The translations under genes and the position numbers were made by a program. A stretch of DNA of 64,000 bases, from positions 14,067,144 to 14,131,143 of the forward strand of contig JBBMOA010000012.1 in assembly GCA_037954235.1 (NCBI GenBank), read 5' to 3'. This stretch comes from Aulostomus chinensis (taxonomy: Eukaryota > Chordata > Actinopteri > Syngnathiformes > Aulostomidae). Each line of letters begins with the position of its first letter. The first letter of the stretch is position 1. The notes below the pieces were generated by a model. It was not told the DNA's origin. It made no database searches and saw only the letters and a list, made by a program, of their open reading frames with translations. Shown piece after piece: positions 14,001 through 21,493 of the stretch.

Positions 14001-17000
14001 TTCACCACAAGCAGCAGCGGCATCTCTGGGGTCAGGATTGTTAACATGATTTACAATCCCTCTTGCTGGCCAGGTGAGAAGTCTGGCCACGGCACTGGCG
14101 AAGACACACCACATTTTACACCAACCCTGCCAAGCCAAGCGCTGTGCAGACAGTGCAGCAGCCAAAGCCAGTCTCTCTTTATTTTTTCTCTCTTTCTTCC
14201 TCTCTCAAACACACCCGCAGACTCCGCTGAGAGTTATTGGAGAATGGAGAATGAAAATGATGGAATTTGTTGTAGTTGTTCAAGTATATCCAGTATATTT
14301 GTAGAAAGTCTGCAACAACACTGCCACTGACTGAACTATCATAGTGCTCTCATTCATCACCGATACTATGTAAAGGAGTGTGCTAAAATTTGTATGTAAC
14401 CCATGTGGCAACAGTGAGATGCTGGGACATTCGCAGCTGTTTTTCTGGTGATAAAACTACATGTTTTTAGCTAGGGTTAGCACAGGTGCACTGACCGCTC
14501 CTGCTGAATCTGGACATTTGTTGGATTATGCACAAAAAAATTGTGCGCTGGGATAATGAATACACATTAAAAAAACCATTTGTCCTTTCACCTGCCATTT
14601 CCAATTTAGAGTGTTTAAGACCTCGACACAAATCATTTTTGATAACAGACCTTTTTTTCCCTCCAACAGCCGATGGGGCGCATCATAGGGACAATGCTCT
14701 TCCTAAACCTGTGGTGTGGTCCAAAGAGAAACCTGGTAAAGACTAACCAAGATAATCACCTTTCAGTGTTCCTCCCTCACTAACCCACGAGGCACTGTGA
14801 TGTCCTGTCCCACACAATCACACTGGTCTGCGCTTTTGTCACAATCCTCCCATGCTTTGTGATTTTCAACATGTCTGTCAGTGCGATGTGTCATCATAGA
14901 CTTGACTGAGACTGAAGCCATACAAATTGGATTTTAGCATACACCCACCCTCTCAATATTGTCCAGTAACATATACATTCATAATCAGCAACTTGCATAA
15001 ATTAACTTTAGCCTGCTTTTTATGAAAGGTGAATGTGGTTTGCCCCCTTCTTTTTCTTTTTTTTTTTTTTTTGGTCAATCACATTGTTTCCATTCTGCCA
15101 GGGAGGCTCAGTTAATTAAAGTAATTGAATCCATCTTGGATCGCAATGCAAACCACGTCTGGACCACATGTATTAATGGTGACGCTGCGCTCACTCCTTG
15201 TTGTTTGGAGTCATGAAAAAAAAGGTTGTGCTTCAGTCTCATGTCACAGCTGGTGTGTGTTATTTCTGGAAACTTGGATTGGTTTCAGAGGTCTTCAAGG
15301 AGTGTGAAGGCTCTCTTGAAGGCTCGACATAAAAGCATAGTGTTTTGTCTGCCACCCCTGCACATCCACCCCAACACAAAGTTCCTACTGACCATTTGTA
15401 CCTTATTTAAAGGACGTAATCTACAATTAGTCCACCTTGCAGCGCCCATAAACATATGACATGATCATCAGGCAAAAACATCAATCTGCGCTTTAGTAAA
15501 CAAAAGTTGGTGTGAAATGTGCTTTTGGCATAACGGGAATTAGAGCGTGTCCTTGACAGTTTTATGAAGCTCGGTTTCACATTGGCATTACAAATTGAAC
15601 TCGTTTCAAAGCTGTGGACTGCAGATGTGTAATGGACAGTGTCCATCCATGAAACCCATCCATGAAATATGATTGTGTGATGCAAAAACAACAACCCTAG
15701 AGAGGTGAGACACTGGTATGTGTTTCAGCGGGAATATTTTTCTTGACTTGAAAGTAAATCTTGTGTGTTTTGCTTGCATGTGCTTTTACATTCTCGCCCT
15801 GAAGATGAAGTTATCTGACAGAAAGCAGCGCTCACGCCACTACTGCTGTTTTAAATCACAGATCGGAGAGTGACGCTTTCTGTACACCAGAAGTTCGCTC
15901 TGTTATTTGAGAGTTTTACTGCACTACAGCACGTCCACTGTAGAGAAGGAATGCCGGCCAGATCATATAGTGTAGCTATATTGTTTACATATGTACCGCT
16001 GACATCACAGCATATCACATTACCTCTCATGCCTCTGTTCTCATTCCTTAACCGTTTCAGCATGGCATCAGTCTCATGAGTTTGTCAGATTGTCATACTT
16101 CACATACTCCTGTCCGTTGTGCAACTGGCATTCAAATCACCGCATCGACATATTGTGTGACTTATAAGCATGTGTTTGCCATTAGCTGACAGTTATACCA
16201 CGTGTGAGTCAGAGAGGCTCTCTCAGAACGTATTCCGAGGGTCCATCAGTGAGGCTCGTTGGCAGATGTCAACTTGTTTCTCTTGAGATTATTTGCCAGA
16301 AGATCTCTGATTTATGCTGACTAGTTGGAGGTCAACTCCAGCAGAGAAGAAACAAATCCAAGAGCAATGTTTTTGAGGTGTTTTGGCTTCACCATGGACA
16401 GCTTTGACAATTACAGAATCGGAGTATTAATGAATTGCTAAGATAATACAATGACTAATGGCAAAAGGAGTGAAATGAATATTGACTCCTCAATTTTATT
16501 ACCTCTGAACTGAGCATCACAGACAAAGTCAGGACTACTAAGACTGGCCTGGCTTCTGCACCTCCTCTGAGATATCGGATGTAATAAGGTGTGCTTGTTT
16601 AAACACTTTAGATCCTCATGTTAAGACGTCGGAGCTTTGCAGCAAAAATGTTTCCATGACTACACTCTGTACATCATTGTGATTATTAGGACTGGGAACT
16701 GAATGTCAGTAGTTATTTATGGCACTGACTGAATTGTAGTAGTAAATCTCTAAATTGAGTTGTTTTTTTTTAATTTACATTTTAAGAAGTGCTTCGAGTG
16801 GAAATTTCCAAGATGCTCAAACATTAAACTAAAGAGCCAAAACAGACAATTTAAGTTAAATTATATTTTGTTAAACTGGTTTATGCTTTAATGTCATGAA
16901 AATGTTTTAATCGCAAAAGAGCTTAAAACTAGAACCGAAGATTTGAAGTATCATCCAGGAATCGGTGTTGAAGTCAGGGCATCTGTAATGAAACAGGTAT

Positions 17001-20000
17001 CAAAAGAAATTGTGTACGATACCTCTCCCTTCTCCAACATTAGTGCCAATGAATTTTTTTGCTCATTAATGCAGATATTACTGATCTTAATTTCATACCT
17101 GGGCCGGAGGTCATGGCAAAAAGTTTGTAACTCTGAACCAAATTTGAATCTGTTCTAAAATCATATAAAAGAGGAGACTCTAAGTCTTTTTTCTTTTTTT
17201 TACATTTGTTTTGAAATTTATTTATTTTCTTAAGGTTGAGAGTTTCCAAAACAAGTTTCAAGGTCATTTCCATGGTTCTCCTTAGTCACAGACCACGGCT
17301 GTACTCCGTGGCAGTAATTTGCAATCTGCTTGGCCTTTATGTGCTTTATTGTTGCTTGTATTTTGCTTTTTTTGTGTGCACTCTCATTTGACAGTTAACA
17401 GTATTACAGCGGTCTTCTGCACTGTGAAACATCTCTCCATTTTCAAATCCATTACCGCGATGTTCTTTCATCCATTATTGCACTATTAAAATAACCATCA
17501 ACATTTGTTTTCAGTTTTGTCTCTCTCCTTGACTTGACTCCTTGAATGTCAACCTCCTTGTTGCTCTTTTTTTTCTTTCCCTGTTGTGATTCTAAATCTG
17601 ACATGGACTTTGTTCCCCACGTTTCCCAGCAGTCCTGCGGCCCTCTGTTCCTGTCAACAAGAGACCCAACCTGGTGGGGAAAACTACGGAACATGGTGAG
17701 GGCAACAGTTGGCTGCACTGACCACTGAATGCTGCTGCGCTTCGCTTGGATAATGTAAACACACACGTAACAGCCGTGGGGGAAAATGATACATAGGCTG
17801 CCTCTCACGCTTGTGCTTTTCCAAGGTCTTTTTTCAAGCTCCCCTTTAGACAAATGTGTGAAACCCCCTTTTATACACAAAAGCACAGCTATGCTATGGA
17901 CAACCTTTGAATAAAACTGATTTCTTCCTATTTCATTCAATTTGCTTTTGACTTAATTGACATTCACAGTTTTTCTCCAATCAAAAACTTGTCCGTCTTG
18001 TGTTTTATATGATTTGCTATGTTAAGCTCGCCGCTAACGTGAGGGAATTCTTGTTTTGTTTATTAGTCCCACATGAAACAGATTTATTTAACTTCATATT
18101 TCTCCACAAGGTCATATCACAATGCCAAACTGTCTTTATGCTTTCTGGTTTTTTGACCATTGCTTTAAACTAGCGAGCGCAACACTGACGATGCAGGAGC
18201 TTGCACTGAAGTGATCATTCATCTAAGCACATTGCAGTAGGCTTGTGGCTTCAGTTTTTATGGCATTTTGCTGTTTCTCTGACTCTTCTGTTTCACCTTT
18301 GACTCAAATAAGTAAAAAAAAAGGCAGGGTATAAATTCATAGATGGATCTCACACTTGCTGTCACCAAATATATTCTTGCAGACCTTTCCCCCTTTAAAG
18401 AGACATTGCACAACAAGTAATATCTGATCTTTTAACAGCCAAGAAAAGGCCACTGAGTTGCTGAGTGAGGACGGTTAGAGCAGATGGACCGCAATTGTAT
18501 GGTGGTCAAAAATGAATCTGTTCCTGCTCTCTGTCCTCAGATAAACCCATGGACCTGAAACAGGGGGAGAAGGAGTCCATCTTGAAGCCATTCCCTCTGG
18601 TCACAGCCAAACCTAAGCAAGAGCGCAGACAGCAGACAACAACAACCACTGCTCCGGCAGTAAACAGCATGAGAACACTTTTATTTGGTAAACAAGCATG
18701 CTACAACCAATTATAGATTTCATATACTGAGGTCAAATGATCTACATTGATGATGCAGCTTACAGGTGTGTGTATAGTAATAAGACAAAGAAAGGCAGAA
18801 CCTTCTCTTAATGCGAAGAGGCAGACTTGAGATTCAAAGTGAGGGCCAGACCATGTGGTGGGCTGGTTGGTTGTTGACCTGGGCCAGAGCTGTAAAAATT
18901 ATGACAGAGAGAACAGCCAGGGACTGCTGGCACATCAAACTAATCCCAACTCCTCTGTTTCCTTTTCAGGCAGCCGTTTTGACATAAATGAAAACTCTTC
19001 CATATTCAGGACCATGCCTGCATCAGAGGTAGACTTTATGGGCAATAAACGCTTTGTAGGTAAGGCTTCACTCATCAGGGCCATCATAACAAAGGGTGAA
19101 AATCAGAGGCAATAATTCAGAATTCAATAATGGATGCACTCTACCTGTCCACAGCTCCCCATGTGATCTATAAGACGGATAAAAAGCCAGAAGAGCCATG
19201 CTCAATCACAGAATCCCTCACTTACTTCCCTGACGAGGAGGGCAGTGAACAGAACGTGACAGCCCCACCTCGCGTACCACCCTCCAACCTAACAGTGGTC
19301 ACTGTTGAAGGCTGTCCATCTTTTGTCATTCTTGACTGGCAGAAATCAGACAATGAAACCAGAGGTAAAGTTAATGCAAGCCAAAGACTGTTAATGCATT
19401 CATGTGTATGTCTTATAGGCAGTGCAAGGCAACTGACGCATTCTTCCTCAACCCATTTCACATGACTAAAGGATTGTAATTGAATTTTGTCCATGAAATA
19501 TCCAGAAAAATACAGCTTATAGCTTTCTAACAGTGGTCTAGAGCAGTCTCCATGATCCAGGTTCCACAGTTTGATGCCTTGTCAAACTACCCATCTGTCC
19601 CACATTTAGGAAAAGTTGTCCAGTAGTTTCAGGCTATTATTGAGTTTGACAGGTACGGAGAACCCTGCTGTTAAATAACTTTAGCCAGGCCTGTAATGTT
19701 CAGATGTCAACGCCGTCACTTATGGTATATCTTGAACCTTATTTCTCCTTTTTGTCAGAATATGAAGTTGTATCCACCACTAAAGGACCTAACGGAGAGG
19801 AAGTTTCCATATTGACAACAAACCAGACACACACAGCAGTGGAGAATCTCAAACCAGAGAGCAGGTACGCAACACAAGATTGTAGCTCGACTGTCAGTTA
19901 ACGTGATGTATCGCAACACCATCTATTTTCCTGCTTATCTGGGACTGCGTCACAATGGTGGGAGACCCACCGATGTTAGCAAGATGTCCTCTCTCACAGT

Positions 20001-21449
20001 AACATGAACATTCTGAGTCTACACTTGGGTCTCCTGGCAGTTGGATGTGCGTAGAACATCTCTAACGGGAGGTGCTGAGAGGCTCCAGAGCAGCCGCTCA
20101 TCTGAATGTCTGAGCTTTGCTCAATCTCGAATGTGACCCAACGGGAGAAACTCATTCCGATCGGGTGTTTGTGTCCACTCTCTTTCTTTTGGTCCTGTGA
20201 CCATATAAATTGACTGGTGAATTGAGTTTTACCTCCTGGCATAGCTTGGTTTTCAATAGAGGCATCCTTGTTTTCTTGGAGGGAACCATGTCCTCGTTCG
20301 TGGAAGCTCTGACTCTCTCATCTGCTACACACTTGCTGTAAACTTCCTCGGCGCCTGTTGGACATCATAGTCTGATGAAGCCAGCAAAACCACATCATCT
20401 GCAAAAAAGTAGAGAAGCGACTGTGAGGTCCCCAAACAAGACACTCTCCTCTCTTCCCTTTGGCAGTGCTTTAAGATCCTGTCCATGTGTATCACAAACA
20501 CAACCGGTAACAAGGGACAGACAAGACAGAGTCCCTCACCCACTGGTACAGTGTTAGAACACAGACATGAATTACACTCAGTTATATAACAGCTGGATGA
20601 CTCATATCAATGGTCCAAGCACCGCATATGCCTTCTCTAAATCAACAAAACTCTAGGAGGGAACTCTCCCATGCATCCAGAGCTCCCTCACGGGTGAAGA
20701 GCTTGTCCACTCATCCATCACTGGGACTGGAGCCAAGGATTGAAGGCTTGTTTGCATCCCTCTCACCACCGGAGAGTGATCCCCCTTCATATTGAGCACA
20801 CCCACGAGTCCCACTTTAAAAAAAAAAGGAACCAATGCAGTCCACTAGCAATGTCATCAACCTCCATCCAACACTTAGGAGGCGGGTCAACCAAGACAGA
20901 CAGAACAATATCTCATAAAAGTTTAGTTTAAAATTAACTAAATGACAGCTTAAGCAAAGGGTTTGTATGAGCATTCTATGATTTTGCTTGGTTGTTTCCG
21001 ATCTATGTAAGTATATTTAAGTGGAAGATTTAAGAGAGATGAAGAGGTGTGGGAATCTTGCCCAGAAGAGGGATATAGGGGCAGAAAAATGGCTTCCTGC
21101 TTGCATCTCACTCCTGATTTATACAGTTTTTAAATCGCAAGAGTGCACCAGTAAATTGAAAATGTCTCTGAAGTACGTGTTGGCTGTTCTTTTTTTATTT
21201 AAAATGACCTCCCTCCAAGTGTACTCGTATTCTTACAGTGCATGGATTGAATCACGTTTGTTTTAGCACATGAAATGGCCAAAGAGACAGAAAAGCTGAG
21301 TAAATCTGGGTGGAGTGGGTCATTGAGTTTTTAATTAGATCTCAGCATCTGGAATCTCAGAACTCACCAGAAACCTCCCCTGGGCTGGTTTTGCAAACCC
21401 AAACGATTGCCAGGACATCTGAGCACAGCACGTGGAATAACCATCAGGT

Positions 21450-21493
<44 letters not shown>

